A stretch of 64,000 nucleotides of DNA from CAMDHY01 sp046156265. Its GTDB lineage: Bacteria; Pseudomonadota; Alphaproteobacteria; Rhizobiales; Segnochrobactraceae. The stretch covers positions 1-64,000 of the forward strand of contig NZ_JAWDIR010000044.1 of NCBI RefSeq assembly GCF_046156265.1, read 5' to 3'. The position numbers and the translations under genes were made by a program. Within the stretch, counting starts at the first letter, position 1, and the number at the start of each line of letters is the position of its first letter. Of the stretch, positions 32,735-42,113 are shown piece by piece. The notes under the pieces were generated by a model, which saw only the letters and a program-made list of their open reading frames with translations, had not been told where the DNA came from and searched no databases.

Positions 32735-33040
32735 ATGCGCCCGGGAACCGCCCTTCTCGCGATCCTTCTCGTCCTGACGTCCCTCGCCGGCCATCTCGCC
32801 GTCGTCGGGCCGGCGGCGGCGGCCGAGTGCCTGAGCGGGGCCGAGCGTCGGCAGGCGGTGCAGTCGGGCCAGGCGATGCGGCCAGGCCAGATCCGCCGGG
32901 CGGTGCAGGGCGAGATGATCGACCTCAAGCTGTGCTGGCGCGGCGGGCGGCTCGTCTATGTGGCGACGGTGCTGGGGGCGGGCGGCGCGGTGCGGCGATT
33001 GACGGTGGATGCCTTCAGCGGCGCCCTCGTCGGGCGCTAG
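32735..33040 (+). CDS. Small periplasmic PepSY-like protein (FeuN-like)
   Basis: A 101-residue protein with a signal peptide (LLAILLVLTSLAGHLAVVG then AAAA) and a PepSY-like core: RRAVQGEMIDLKLCWRGGRL, YVATVLGAGGAVRRLTVDAFSG. It lies 38 bases upstream of a FeuP-like regulator. In Sinorhizobium the small periplasmic protein FeuN, encoded next to feuP, restrains the FeuQ kinase; position and size fit, and the assignment is by analogy. The start at 32735 is chosen for the signal peptide; ATG 32699 is possible. Confidence 0.7.
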   Translation: MRPGTALLAILLVLTSLAGHLAVVGPAAAAECLSGAERRQAVQSGQAMRPGQIRRAVQGEMIDLKLCWRGGRLVYVATVLGAGGAVRRLTVDAFSGALVGR

Positions 33041-33078
33041 GGTCGGGGCGAGAGGAACCGGGACGGAGGAGAGGGCGC

Positions 33079-33750
33079 TTGCGGGTACTCGTCGTCGAGG
33101 ACGATCACGATCTCAGCCGCCAGCTTGGCACGGCTCTGCGCGAAGCGGGCTATGCCGTCGACACCGCCTTCGACGGCGAGGAGGGCCACTTCCTCGGCGA
33201 CACCGAGCCCTATGACGCGGTGGTGCTCGACATCGGCCTGCCGCGGCTCGACGGCATCAGCGTGCTGGAGCGCTGGCGGCGCGACGGGCGGGCGATGCCG
33301 GTGCTGCTCCTGACGGCGCGCGACCGCTGGAGCGATAAGGTCGCCGGCATCGACGCCGGTGCCGACGACTATGTGGCGAAGCCCTTCCACATGGAGGAGG
33401 TGCTGGCGCGGCTCAGGGCGCTGGTGCGCCGCGCCGCCGGCCACGCCTCCAACGACATTACGTGCGGGCCTGTGCGGGTCGACACGCGGGCGTCGCGCGT
33501 CACCGTCGACGGAACGCCGGTGAAGCTCACCTCCCACGAGTATCGGCTGCTGGTCTATCTCCTGATGCATCAGGGCCGGGTGGTGTCGCGCAGCGAGCTC
33601 ACCGAGCATCTCTACGATCAGGATTTCGATCGCGATTCCAATACGATCGAAGTGTTCGTTGGACGGCTGCGCAAGAAGCTCGTGGCCGACGTGATCGAGA
33701 CGGTGCGCGGCCTCGGCTACCGGCTGGTGGCGCCGCCGGAGGGCGGATGA
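33079..33750 (+). CDS. feuP: OmpR-family response regulator, FeuP-like
   Basis: A 223-residue regulator starting with TTG, preceded by GGAGGAGAGG. The receiver has the acidic pair in VVEDDHDL, the phosphoacceptor Asp51 in VVLDIGLPRLDG, and the Lys in AKPFHMEE. The winged-helix DNA-binding domain covers about residues 125-220 (KLTSHEYRLLVYLL, SNTIEVFVGRLRKKL, ETVRGLGYRL). ARDRWSDKVAGIDAGADDYV and the neighbour order closely resemble rhizobial FeuP, which controls cyclic glucan export genes. It overlaps the kinase gene (ATGA). Confidence 0.88.
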   Translation: MRVLVVEDDHDLSRQLGTALREAGYAVDTAFDGEEGHFLGDTEPYDAVVLDIGLPRLDGISVLERWRRDGRAMPVLLLTARDRWSDKVAGIDAGADDYVAKPFHMEEVLARLRALVRRAAGHASNDITCGPVRVDTRASRVTVDGTPVKLTSHEYRLLVYLLMHQGRVVSRSELTEHLYDQDFDRDSNTIEVFVGRLRKKLVADVIETVRGLGYRLVAPPEGG

Positions 33751-35141
33751 TCCGCGGGCTCAGGGCACCCCAGGGCGCGCCGAGCTCTCTCGCGGCACGG
33801 CTGCTGCTGTCGGCGATGCTGTGGAGCGCCATCTCGCTCGCCGCCGCCGGCGTCATCCTGGTGGCGCTCTACCGGCAATCGGTCGAGCGCGGCTTCGACG
33901 AGCGGCTCGATGTCTTCCTGAAGACGCTGATCGCCCAGATGGTGGGCGAGGGCGACGACGAGATCGCGCTGCGCGAGCCGGGCAATCTCGGCGAGCCGCG
34001 CTTCGGGCTGCCCTTGTCGGGCTGGTACTGGACGGTGCGCAGCTTTCCGGCCGGCGTCGTCGAGATGAGCTCGCCCTCGCTCGCCGGCGACGTGCTGGCG
34101 CTGCCGGACGGCGAGCCGAGCCTCGACGGCACGCCCGCCCGCGGCGCCATCGCCGGGCCGGACGGTGAGGACCTGCGCTATCTCGAGCGGGTCATCTCGC
34201 TCGCCGACGGCGGCCGCTATCTGGTCGCGGTGGCCGGCAACGCCACCGAGATCGGCGAGGAGGTGGCGACCTTCGGCACGCGCGTGGCGGCGACGCTGTC
34301 GGTCTTCGGGCTCGGGCTGGTGCTGGCGACGCTGCTGCAGGTGCGCGTCGGCCTGAAACCGCTCGAACGGATGCGGGCGGCGCTGCACGCCATCCGCGTC
34401 GGCGACACGCAACGGCTCGAAGGCGCGTTCCCGAGCGAGATCGCCCCGCTCGCCACCGAGCTCAACGCGCTGATCGATTCCAACCGCGAGGTGGTCGATC
34501 GCGCCCGCACCCACGTCGGCAATCTCGCACATGCGCTGAAGACGCCGCTTTCGGTGGTGCTGAACGAGGCGCGCGCCGGGGAGGGGCCGCTCGCGGCCAA
34601 GGTCGAGGAACAGGCCCTCCTCATGCAGGCGCAGGTGAACCATCACCTCGACCGCGCCCGGCTCGCGGCGCAGCGGCGGATGATCGGCGTCGTCACCGAG
34701 ATCGCTCCGGCGGCGGAGGGACTGGCGCGGGCGATGCGGCGCATCCACGGGGAGCGCGGCCTCGCGGTGGAGGTGAGCGTGCCGGCGGACCTGCGCTTCC
34801 GCGGCGAGCGCCAGGACCTCGAGGAGATGCTCGGCAACCTCCTCGACAACGCCTGCAAGTGGGCCACCGGAACGGTGCAGCTGCGCGTCGAGGCGACGGG
34901 GGCGGCGGGGGGCGACCGGCGGATGGCGCGAGTGATCGTCGACGACGACGGGCCGGGGCTCGGCCCGGCCGCCCGCAAGGCAGCGCTGGAGCGCGGCCGG
35001 CGGCTCGACGAGAGCGTGCCGGGCTCGGGCCTCGGCCTCGCCATCGTCACCGACCTCGCCGGGCTCTATGGCGGGCGGCTGGAACTCGATGCAGCACCGT
35101 CCGGCGGGCTGCGCGCGGTGCTTTCGCTCCCGATCCTTTGA
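33747..35141 (+). CDS. feuQ: Sensor histidine kinase, FeuQ-like (PhoQ type)
   Basis: A 464-residue membrane kinase: helix 1 near residues 18-41, a periplasmic sensor of about 130 residues (GWYWTVRSFPAG), helix 2 near 178-199 and HAMP near 200-250. The phosphoacceptor is His262 in NLAHALKTPLSV, the PhoQ-type H box; the ATPase N box is GNLLDNACKWA and G2 is GSGLGLAIVTDLA. It is translated from a start overlapping feuP. With the PepSY protein upstream it forms a three-gene envelope-sensing unit. Confidence 0.88.
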   Translation: MIRGLRAPQGAPSSLAARLLLSAMLWSAISLAAAGVILVALYRQSVERGFDERLDVFLKTLIAQMVGEGDDEIALREPGNLGEPRFGLPLSGWYWTVRSFPAGVVEMSSPSLAGDVLALPDGEPSLDGTPARGAIAGPDGEDLRYLERVISLADGGRYLVAVAGNATEIGEEVATFGTRVAATLSVFGLGLVLATLLQVRVGLKPLERMRAALHAIRVGDTQRLEGAFPSEIAPLATELNALIDSNREVVDRARTHVGNLAHALKTPLSVVLNEARAGEGPLAAKVEEQALLMQAQVNHHLDRARLAAQRRMIGVVTEIAPAAEGLARAMRRIHGERGLAVEVSVPADLRFRGERQDLEEMLGNLLDNACKWATGTVQLRVEATGAAGGDRRMARVIVDDDGPGLGPAARKAALERGRRLDESVPGSGLGLAIVTDLAGLYGGRLELDAAPSGGLRAVLSLPIL

Positions 35142-35244
35142 CGCCCGATTCTCCCGCAGTGCAAAAGGACTCTGGAAACGGAGCGCGAACGGACCTAACT
35201 ATGGCCCTGTTGCGGGCGCGTCCTTGCCCGCCGATGGGTGCGAC

Positions 35245-35718
35245 ATGCCGGCGAACGGAACGGTGATGGCGGGCGGACGGCGGACGCTGCGACCGATGGT
35301 CGCCGCGGGCCTCATGCTGGCGCTCGCCGGTTGTGCAGGCACAGATGGCGTGGCGATCGGCACGCCGCTGTCGGCGACGGGTCTCGCGGCGCCCGCAGAG
35401 GCTCCCGAATCGATCGCCTCGGAAAAGATCGAGGCGCTGCTCGGTGCGGGCTTCGGCGGTGGGCTCGGCCCGGGTGACCTCGCAGCCGCCTACAAGGCGC
35501 AGACGCGGGCCCTCGACCAGTCGCGCGCCGGCACGTCGGTGACGTGGACGAACCCGGCGACCGGCAACAAGGGCGAGATCGTCCCCGGCCCGGTCTATGT
35601 CGTGAACAACCTCGAGTGCCGCGATTTCGCGCACACCGTCGAGACCTCCGCGGGCCGCGAAGTGCGGCGTGGCGCCGCCTGCCGGCGCACTGACGGCTCC
35701 TGGCAGGCGATCGCCTGA
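35245..35718 (+). CDS. Lipoprotein, surface antigen-like (RT0821/Lpp0805 type)
   Basis: A 157-residue protein with a lipobox LALAGC, so the mature protein starts at a lipid-modified cysteine. The C-terminal domain has TSVTWTNPATGNKGEIVPGP, then NNLECRDFAHTV and RRGAACRRTDGSWQ, the pattern of the 17-kDa/RT0821-type surface antigen domain found in alphaproteobacterial envelope lipoproteins. An alternative ATG lies at 35266. It is close to the FeuPQ genes but has its own 100-base leader. Confidence 0.75.
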   Translation: MPANGTVMAGGRRTLRPMVAAGLMLALAGCAGTDGVAIGTPLSATGLAAPAEAPESIASEKIEALLGAGFGGGLGPGDLAAAYKAQTRALDQSRAGTSVTWTNPATGNKGEIVPGPVYVVNNLECRDFAHTVETSAGREVRRGAACRRTDGSWQAIA

Positions 35719-35903
35719 GGCGACGGCACTCAGGGGCGTGATTGGCCGCGGCGGCGCGACGCCAGTGGCTTCGGCGCATCTTCCTGCAGAAATTGATCGA
35801 ACCCCGCGACGGGCGCGTGACAACCTGTCATCGTTCCAGTCGAGCGAGAGGCGGCCACATAGGCTGCGAGGTCGCCGCTGGCAGGAGCGTTTTCGGGTAG
35901 CCG

Positions 35904-37058
35904 ATGGTTTGGGCTGTGTTCGCCGTGCTGACCGCGCTTGCAGCGCTCTCGGTGCTCGTTCCGATGGCGCGGGCGGGCCGTTCGCGCGGCGTTTCCGAGG
36001 ACGGGCTGTCGGCCCCCGACGCCGCGATTTACGCCGACCAGCTCGCTGAGCTCGAGCGTGACGTCGCCCGCGGCGCCGTCAGCGGACGCGAGGCGGAGGC
36101 GGCGCGGGCCGAGATCGGCCGCCGGCTGATCCGTGCGTCGCAGCGCCCGCAACAGGCGGCGCCGCAGCGGCGTTGGCCGCTGATTGTGGCGGCCACCCTG
36201 GCGATCGTCGGGCTGCCGCTGCTCGCCGTTTCCCTTTACGGCGGTTTCGGCGCGCCGACCCTGCCCGACCTGCCGCTCGCGAGCCGCCAGTCGGAGCCGG
36301 TCGACGGCCAGAACCTCGAGGCGCTGGTGGCGCGGGTCGAGGGGCATCTCACGCAGAACCCGGACGACGGCCAGGGCTGGGCGGTGCTCGCCCCGGTCTA
36401 TCTGCGCGCCGGTCGCTATGGTGATGCCGCCGCGGCCTTCTCCAACGCCATCCGCACGAACGGCCCATCGGCCGATCTCGAGGCCGGCCTTGGTGAAGCG
36501 CTGACGGGTGACGCCGGCGGCGTCATCACCGCCGATGCACGCGCGGCTTTCGAGCGCGCGCTCGCCCTCGATCCCGCCGCGATCCGGCCGCGCTTCTTCC
36601 TGGCGCTGGCGCTCGGCCAGGACGGCCGTACGGCCGATGCGCAGGCGGCGTGGCAGGCGATCATCGACAGCGCCAGCGGCAACGAGCCCTGGCTGCCGGT
36701 GGCGCGCACTCAGCTCGCGACACTGACCGGATCAACCGAGGCGCCGCCTGCGGCAACTTCGACAGCACCGAGTTCGGGTGCGCCCGGTCCTGACGCCGCG
36801 GACGTCGAGGCGGCGGCCGAGATGACGCCCGAGGAGCGGGCCGCCATGATCGGCAACATGGTCGAGGGGCTGTCGGCCCGTCTCGCCAGCGAGGGCGGCA
36901 CGGTGGACGATTGGCTTCGGCTGGTACGCTCCTATGTTGTGCTGGGGCGAACCGAAGAGGCGCGCACGGCCCTCGCTGCGGCGAGGGCGGCGCACTCGGA
37001 CGCGGCGGACGTGCAGCGCCTCGACGCAACGGCGGCGGGGCTCGGCCTCGCCGAGTGA
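35904..37058 (+). CDS. ccmI: Cytochrome c maturation protein CcmI (CycH)
   Basis: A 384-residue protein, the apocytochrome chaperone of the Ccm system I haem lyase complex. N-terminal membrane helix (VWAVFAVLTALAALSVLVPM) followed by a cytoplasmic region with YADQLAELERDVARG typical of CcmI-1, a second helix (LIVAATLAIVGLPLLAVSLY) and a periplasmic TPR domain (DDGQGWAVLAPVYLRAGRYG, ALDPAAIRPRFFLALALGQDG). It leads the ccmI-ccmE-ccmF-ccmH cluster. Confidence 0.92.
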   Translation: MVWAVFAVLTALAALSVLVPMARAGRSRGVSEDGLSAPDAAIYADQLAELERDVARGAVSGREAEAARAEIGRRLIRASQRPQQAAPQRRWPLIVAATLAIVGLPLLAVSLYGGFGAPTLPDLPLASRQSEPVDGQNLEALVARVEGHLTQNPDDGQGWAVLAPVYLRAGRYGDAAAAFSNAIRTNGPSADLEAGLGEALTGDAGGVITADARAAFERALALDPAAIRPRFFLALALGQDGRTADAQAAWQAIIDSASGNEPWLPVARTQLATLTGSTEAPPAATSTAPSSGAPGPDAADVEAAAEMTPEERAAMIGNMVEGLSARLASEGGTVDDWLRLVRSYVVLGRTEEARTALAAARAAHSDAADVQRLDATAAGLGLAE

Positions 37059-37145
37059 AACGGCCGGACGAACCGGCGGGAGGACGAACGTGCTTGGGGC
37101 CTTCGATGGCAAACCGGGGCGGGCGATGATCACCGGGGTGAACCG

Positions 37146-37613
37146 ATGACGCGCAAGCAGAGACGTCTCGTGCTGATCGGCGTGGCGGGCGCCGTGCTGA
37201 TGTCGGCGACTGGCCTGGTGCTGTCGGCACTGAACGACCAGATCGTATTCTTCCGCACCCCGACCGAGCTCGCCGAGCGGCAGGTCCCGGTTGGCGACCG
37301 GGTGCGCATGGGCGGCCTCGTGGCCGAGGGCAGCGTCGAGCGGACCGGCGAGACCGACGTCCGCTTCGCCGTCACCGACACGGCGAGCACCATCCCGGTG
37401 ACATACACGGGCATCCTGCCGGACCTCTTCCGCGAGGGTCAGGGCGTGGTCACCGAGGGTCGCCTCGGCCCTGACGGCGTCTTCGTCGCCGACACCGTGC
37501 TCGCCAAGCACGACGAGAACTACATGCCGAAAGAGGTCGCGGACGCGCTGAAGGCGCAGGGCCACTGGCAGGACGGCGAGCAAGCGGGCGAACCGGGCGT
37601 CGCCAGCCAGTAG
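37146..37613 (+). CDS. ccmE: Cytochrome c-type biogenesis haem chaperone CcmE
   Basis: A 155-residue periplasmic haem chaperone with an N-terminal signal anchor (LVLIGVAGAVLMSATGLVL). The covalent haem ligand is His122 in AKHDENYMPKEV, with Tyr126 as the usual axial ligand. The OB-fold core includes VGDRVRMGGLVAEGS and VTYTGILPDLFREGQGVVTE. It passes haem to CcmF. It sits in the conserved order between ccmI and ccmF. Confidence 0.96.
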   Translation: MTRKQRRLVLIGVAGAVLMSATGLVLSALNDQIVFFRTPTELAERQVPVGDRVRMGGLVAEGSVERTGETDVRFAVTDTASTIPVTYTGILPDLFREGQGVVTEGRLGPDGVFVADTVLAKHDENYMPKEVADALKAQGHWQDGEQAGEPGVASQ

Positions 37614-37636
37614 GCGAGAGAAGGGGAGCCGCGGCC

Positions 37637-39613
37637 ATGATGATCACCGAAATCGGCCACTATGCGCTGGTGCTGGCGCTCGGGCTCGCCATCATCCAGT
37701 CGGTGCTGCCGGTCTGGGGCGCGAAGACCGGTGACGGACGCCTGATGGCGGTCGGCGAGCCGGTGTCGCTCGCGACCCTCGGGTTCGTGGCCTTGTCCTT
37801 CGCGGCGCTGACGGTCGCCTATGTGCGCTCCGACTTCTCGCTGGTGAACGTCTTCGAGAACTCGCACTCGGCGAAGCCGATGATCTTCAAGATCAGCGGC
37901 GTGTGGGGCAACCACGAGGGCTCGATGCTCCTGTGGGTGCTGATCCTGGTGCTGTTCTCCGCCCTCGTGGCGATTTTCGGCGGGCGCCTGCCGCAGACGC
38001 TCCGGGCGACCGTGCTGTCGGTGCAGGGCTGGGTGACGGCGGCATTCCTGCTGTTCATCCTGATGACGTCGAACCCTTTCAACCGGATGATCCCGGCACC
38101 GTTCGAGGGCCAGGACCTCAATCCGATCCTCCAGGACATCGGCCTCGCGATCCATCCGCCGCTGCTCTATGTCGGCTATGTCGGCATCTCGATTTCGTTC
38201 TCGTTCGCCGTCGCGGCGCTGATCGAGGGCCGCATCGACGCCGCCTGGGCGCGCTGGGTCAGGCCGTGGACGCTGGCGGCGTGGGTCTTCCTGACGCTCG
38301 GCATCGCGATGGGCTCCTACTGGGCCTACTATGAGCTCGGCTGGGGCGGCTGGTGGTTCTGGGACCCGGTCGAGAACGCCTCCTTCATGCCGTGGCTGGC
38401 GGCGACCGCGCTGCTCCACTCGGCGATCGTCATGGAGAAGCGCGACGCCCTGAAGATCTGGACGGTGCTCCTCGCCATCCTCGCCTTCTCGCTGTCGCTG
38501 CTCGGCACCTTCCTGGTGCGCTCGGGCGTGCTCACCTCGGTGCACGCCTTCGCCACCGACCCGACGCGCGGCGTCTTCATCCTCGCCATCCTGGTGTTCT
38601 TCGTCGGCGGCTCGCTGGCGCTCTATGCCTGGCGCGCGCCGATGCTGAAGCCCGGCGGCATCTTCGCGCCGGTGAGCCGCGAGGGCGCCCTCGTCCTCAA
38701 CAACGTCTTCCTGTCGGCCGCCTGCGCCACCGTCTTCGTCGGCACGCTCTATCCGCTCGCGCTGGAATCGGTGACGGGCGAGAAGATCTCGGTCGGCGCA
38801 CCGTTCTTCAACCTCACCTTCGTGCCGCTGATGATCCCGGCGCTGATCGCGATCCCCTTCGGCCCGATGCTCGCCTGGAAGCGCGCCGACCTCGCCGGTG
38901 TCGCCGAGCGGCTCGCGGCGGCGGCACTGGCGGCGCTGGCGGCGACGGCGGTGACGCTGTGGCTGACCGGGGCGACCGGCATCCTCGCGGCGCTCGCCGT
39001 CGGCCTCTCCTTCTGGCTGATCGTCGGATCGCTCACCGAGCCGGTGCTGCGGGCGGCGCGGGGCGGCGGCGGCGCCGGCGTCTTCCTGCGGCGCTTCTTC
39101 GGTCTGCCGCGGGCGGCCTTTGGCACGGCGCTCGGCCATCTCGGCATGGGCCTGACGGTGCTCGGCATCGCCGGGGCGAGCGGCTACGACCATGAGCGCA
39201 TCACCAGCGTGGTGCCGGGCGAACGCATCGAGATCGCCGGCTACGACCTCACCTTCGAAGGCTCGACGCCCCGCCTCGGCCCGAACTTCCGCGAGGAGGT
39301 GGCACGCTTCGCGGTGACGCGCGACGGTCAGGCCGTTGCCGAGATGACGCCGACGAAGCGCTTCTATCCCGCCCGGCAGATGCCGACGACGGAGGCGGCG
39401 ATCCTGACCCGCGGCTTCTCGCAGCTCTATGTCAGCCTCGGCGATCCGGGGGCGGACGGGCGCACGGTGGTGCGGGCCCAGTACAAGCCGATGGTGACGC
39501 TGATCTGGCTCGGTTGCGTGGTGATGGCGATCGGCGGCTGCCTGTCGCTCGCCGACCGGCGCCTGCGCGTCGGCGCGCCGCGTCCGGCCCGGCGGGCGGA
39601 GGCGGTGGCGTGA
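37637..39613 (+). CDS. ccmF: Haem lyase subunit CcmF
   Basis: A 658-residue multi-helix membrane protein that attaches haem to apocytochrome c. The tryptophan-rich haem-binding signature WGGWWFWDPVEN is near residues 236-247, and GVWGNHEGSMLLWVLI is also conserved. The C-terminal periplasmic part has GERIEIAGYDLTFEG and AQYKPMVTLIWLG. Length is normal. Its stop codon overlaps the GTG at 39610 that I take as the original ccmH start. Confidence 0.96.
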   Translation: MMITEIGHYALVLALGLAIIQSVLPVWGAKTGDGRLMAVGEPVSLATLGFVALSFAALTVAYVRSDFSLVNVFENSHSAKPMIFKISGVWGNHEGSMLLWVLILVLFSALVAIFGGRLPQTLRATVLSVQGWVTAAFLLFILMTSNPFNRMIPAPFEGQDLNPILQDIGLAIHPPLLYVGYVGISISFSFAVAALIEGRIDAAWARWVRPWTLAAWVFLTLGIAMGSYWAYYELGWGGWWFWDPVENASFMPWLAATALLHSAIVMEKRDALKIWTVLLAILAFSLSLLGTFLVRSGVLTSVHAFATDPTRGVFILAILVFFVGGSLALYAWRAPMLKPGGIFAPVSREGALVLNNVFLSAACATVFVGTLYPLALESVTGEKISVGAPFFNLTFVPLMIPALIAIPFGPMLAWKRADLAGVAERLAAAALAALAATAVTLWLTGATGILAALAVGLSFWLIVGSLTEPVLRAARGGGGAGVFLRRFFGLPRAAFGTALGHLGMGLTVLGIAGASGYDHERITSVVPGERIEIAGYDLTFEGSTPRLGPNFREEVARFAVTRDGQAVAEMTPTKRFYPARQMPTTEAAILTRGFSQLYVSLGDPGADGRTVVRAQYKPMVTLIWLGCVVMAIGGCLSLADRRLRVGAPRPARRAEAVA

Positions 39614-40284
39614 GGGGTATTTCGCTCGGCGCACGCGAGAAACCCTCCCCCCTCGTGGGGGAGGGCGGGGAGGGGGGGAGCGGCAGACGCCGCGGCAGAG
39701 ATTTGGCAGAGCGCGCGGCCCTCGACGCGCCTCGCTTCGGGGATGGAGTTCGCGGCGCCCCCCCTCCCTGCCCTCCCCCGCAGGGGGGGAGGGTTCGCGC
39801 GGCAGTCTTGGCCAGCGTCGTTTCCACCCTGTTTCTGCTGGCCGCCCCCGCCCAGGCCGTGCAGCCGGACGAGATCCTGCCGGATCCGGCGCTCGAGCAG
39901 CGGGCGCGGGCGCTGTCGGCGGAACTGCGCTGCATGGTCTGCCAGAACCAGTCGATCGACGATTCCGACGCGCCGCTCGCCCGCGACCTCAGGCTGCTCG
40001 TGCGCGAGCGGCTCGTGGCCGGCGACAGCGATGCGCAGGTGATGACCTTTCTCGTCGATCGCTACGGCGAGTTCGTGCTGCTGAAGCCGAGCTTCTCCGG
40101 CCACAACCTGCTTTTGTGGCTCGCGGCACCGGCCGTGCTGATCGCCGGCGGGCTGATCGCCTGGGGCGTCGTCGGCCGGAACCGCCGCCGCCAGGAGCCG
40201 GCACCGCTGTCGGCCGAGGAGGAGGCGGAACTCGCGCGATTGCGGGCCGGTTCGGCAGGCGCCCCGGAGACGCCGAGCCGCTGA
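39610..40284 (+). CDS. ccmH: Cytochrome c maturation thiol reductase CcmH (CcmL), N-terminus altered by a repeat
   Basis: Delivers reduced apocytochrome to the haem lyase. The core is certain: EILPDPALEQRARALSAELR, the redox motif CMVCQNQSI, DLRLLVRERLVAGDSDAQV and a membrane helix (LLLWLAAPAVLIAGGLIAWG). The GTG at 39610 overlaps the ccmF stop, giving 224 residues, but then about 55 residues between the start and the signal peptide (ASVVSTLFLLAAPAQA) come from repeat B2. Initiation at TTG 39808, using GGGAGGG from the repeat, would give a short signal peptide. Either way the export signal has been rebuilt around the repeat. Confidence 0.85.
   Translation: MRGISLGAREKPSPLVGEGGEGGSGRRRGRDLAERAALDAPRFGDGVRGAPPPCPPPQGGRVRAAVLASVVSTLFLLAAPAQAVQPDEILPDPALEQRARALSAELRCMVCQNQSIDDSDAPLARDLRLLVRERLVAGDSDAQVMTFLVDRYGEFVLLKPSFSGHNLLLWLAAPAVLIAGGLIAWGVVGRNRRRQEPAPLSAEEEAELARLRAGSAGAPETPSR
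39634..39799. repeat. Palindromic repeat family B, copy B2, inside ccmH
   Basis: Ends GCGAGAAACCCTCCCCCCTC and GGGGGAGGGTTCGCGC are inverted copies of each other and match B1 at 20782-20965. The interiors differ. The length keeps the ccmH frame open from 39610. Confidence 0.88.
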
Positions 40285-40429
40285 CGGCTCGTCACCTCCC
40301 GCCCAGCGGTGAACCTTACGAAGATTTCATCCCTCGGACAGCGGGCCGTAAGGCGGCGGGCGTCACAAAAGACCTCGAAGGCGGCGGCGAGTCGCCTGCA
40401 GGACAACAAGCTCCTTCGAGGATCTTCGC

Positions 40430-41959
40430 ATGAACGAGACTTCCCACAACGGCTCCACTCGCCCCGGCCCGGTGCGCCGTCGGCGGACCGCCCTGCTCGC
40501 CGGTGCGCTGTCGCTCGGCATCGCCGGCATGGTGGCCGGTGAGGCGTTCCTGGTGCCGGCGACCCCGGCGATGGCCGAGGCCGTGAAGGTTCCGGGCGAC
40601 GCGGCGCAGATGCCGAGCTTCGCCGACGTCGTCCAGGCTGTCGAGCCGGCCGTCGTGTCGATCCGCGTCAAGTCCGAGGCGCGGCCGCAGACGTCCGGCT
40701 TCGACGGCATGCCGCGCGGCGGTCCGTTCGAGTGGTTCCGCGAGTTCGGCCCGCGCTCCGATCGCGGCCCCGGCCAGGGCACGCCCGGCCTGCCGAACCG
40801 CGGCCAGCGCGGCTTCGTCACGGGCCAGGGCTCGGGCTTCTTCATCTCCGGCGACGGCTACGTGGTGACCAACAACCACGTCGTCGACGGCGCCTCCGAG
40901 GTGAAGGTGACGATGGACGACGGCACCGAGTACGACGCCAAGGTGATCGGCGTCGACGAGAAGACCGACGTCGCCCTGCTGAAGGTCGATGCCGAGCGCG
41001 ACTTCCCCTACGTCACCTTCGACGACGGCGACATCCGCGTCGGCGAGTGGGTGGTGGCGGTCGGCAATCCGTTCGGCCTCGGCGGGTCGGTGACGGCCGG
41101 CATCATCTCGGCCCGCGGCCGCGACATCGGCGCCGGCCCCTACGACGACTTCCTGCAGATCGACGCGCCGATCAACAAAGGCAACTCGGGCGGCCCGACC
41201 TTCAACCTCCGCGGCGAGGTGGTCGGCGTCAACACGGCGATCTACTCGCCGTCGGGCGGCTCGGTCGGCATCGGCTTCGCCATTCCGGCCGCCACTGTCG
41301 AGAAGATCGTCGAGGACCTGAAGGATGACGGCAGCGTCACCCGCGGCTGGCTCGGCGTGCAGATCCAGGGCGTCAATGCGGACATCGCCGACAGCCTCGG
41401 CCTGAAGGAGGCCAAGGGCGCCCTCGTCTCCGAGCCGCAGGCCGACGGACCGGCGGTGAAGGCGGGCATCAAGTCCGGCGACACCATCACCGCGGTCGAT
41501 GGCAACGCCATCGACGATCCCCGCGACCTCGCCCGGCGCATCGCCGGCTACGCGCCCGATACCGACGTGAAGATCACGGTGTGGCGCGACGGCAAGCAGC
41601 AGGAGATCACCGTCAAGCTCGGCACGCTGCCGACGGACGGCAAGCGCGCCGACGCCGCGACCAGCGGCTCCGGCTCGGATCTCGCCCAGCTCGGCCTCTC
41701 GGTCGCGCCGGCCGCTTCGGTCGGGCTCGAGGACAACGGCCTGGCGGTGGTCGAGGTCGATCCGCAGGGTCCTGCCGCCGAGCGCGGCGTGCAGGTCGGC
41801 GACATCATCGTGGCGGTCGGCGGGCAGCCGGTCGGCAAGATGGCTGATGTCACCGCCGGCATCGAGGCGGCGAAGGGCGAGGGTCGCAAGGCGGTCCTCT
41901 TCCAGGTCCGCTCCGGCGAGAACACCCGCTACATCGCGCTGCCGATCGATAAGGCCTGA
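40430..41959 (+). CDS. degP: DegP/HtrA family periplasmic serine protease (Do family)
   Basis: A 509-residue envelope quality-control protease. N-terminal export signal (ALLAGALSLGIAGMVAGEAF, cleavage near AMAEA). Catalytic triad His150 (TNNHVVDG), Asp180 (KTDVALLKV) and Ser253 (NKGNSGGPTF). Two PDZ domains follow (RGWLGVQIQGVNADIADSLG; VVEVDPQGPAAERGVQVGD). A long linker lies between residues 85 and 128, as in other rhizobial DegP proteins. It follows the ccm genes after a 145-base gap and is followed by a strong terminator. Confidence 0.96.
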   Translation: MNETSHNGSTRPGPVRRRRTALLAGALSLGIAGMVAGEAFLVPATPAMAEAVKVPGDAAQMPSFADVVQAVEPAVVSIRVKSEARPQTSGFDGMPRGGPFEWFREFGPRSDRGPGQGTPGLPNRGQRGFVTGQGSGFFISGDGYVVTNNHVVDGASEVKVTMDDGTEYDAKVIGVDEKTDVALLKVDAERDFPYVTFDDGDIRVGEWVVAVGNPFGLGGSVTAGIISARGRDIGAGPYDDFLQIDAPINKGNSGGPTFNLRGEVVGVNTAIYSPSGGSVGIGFAIPAATVEKIVEDLKDDGSVTRGWLGVQIQGVNADIADSLGLKEAKGALVSEPQADGPAVKAGIKSGDTITAVDGNAIDDPRDLARRIAGYAPDTDVKITVWRDGKQQEITVKLGTLPTDGKRADAATSGSGSDLAQLGLSVAPAASVGLEDNGLAVVEVDPQGPAAERGVQVGDIIVAVGGQPVGKMADVTAGIEAAKGEGRKAVLFQVRSGENTRYIALPIDKA

Positions 41960-42073
41960 CGCGATCGGGGGACCCCCAGGGGCTCCCTCGCAACAAGGAT
42001 CGGGGCGCCCGAGCGGCGCCCCTCCGGAACGGTGTCGGTGAGGCTCCCGTCGCCCCCGCCGATCCGACGCCGA

Positions 42074-42113
42074 GGGGCGGCAGGTGGACATCCACCTGCC
42101 GCCCCGTCCTTTT
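42074..42113 (+). terminator. Rho-independent terminator after degP
   Basis: GGGGCGGCAGGTGGA at 42074-42088 is perfectly complementary to TCCACCTGCCGCCCC at 42091-42105, a 15-base arm with a tiny loop, followed by GTCCTTTTC. A smaller hairpin GGGGCGCC/GGCGCCCC lies just before it at 42002-42022. Confidence 0.85.
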
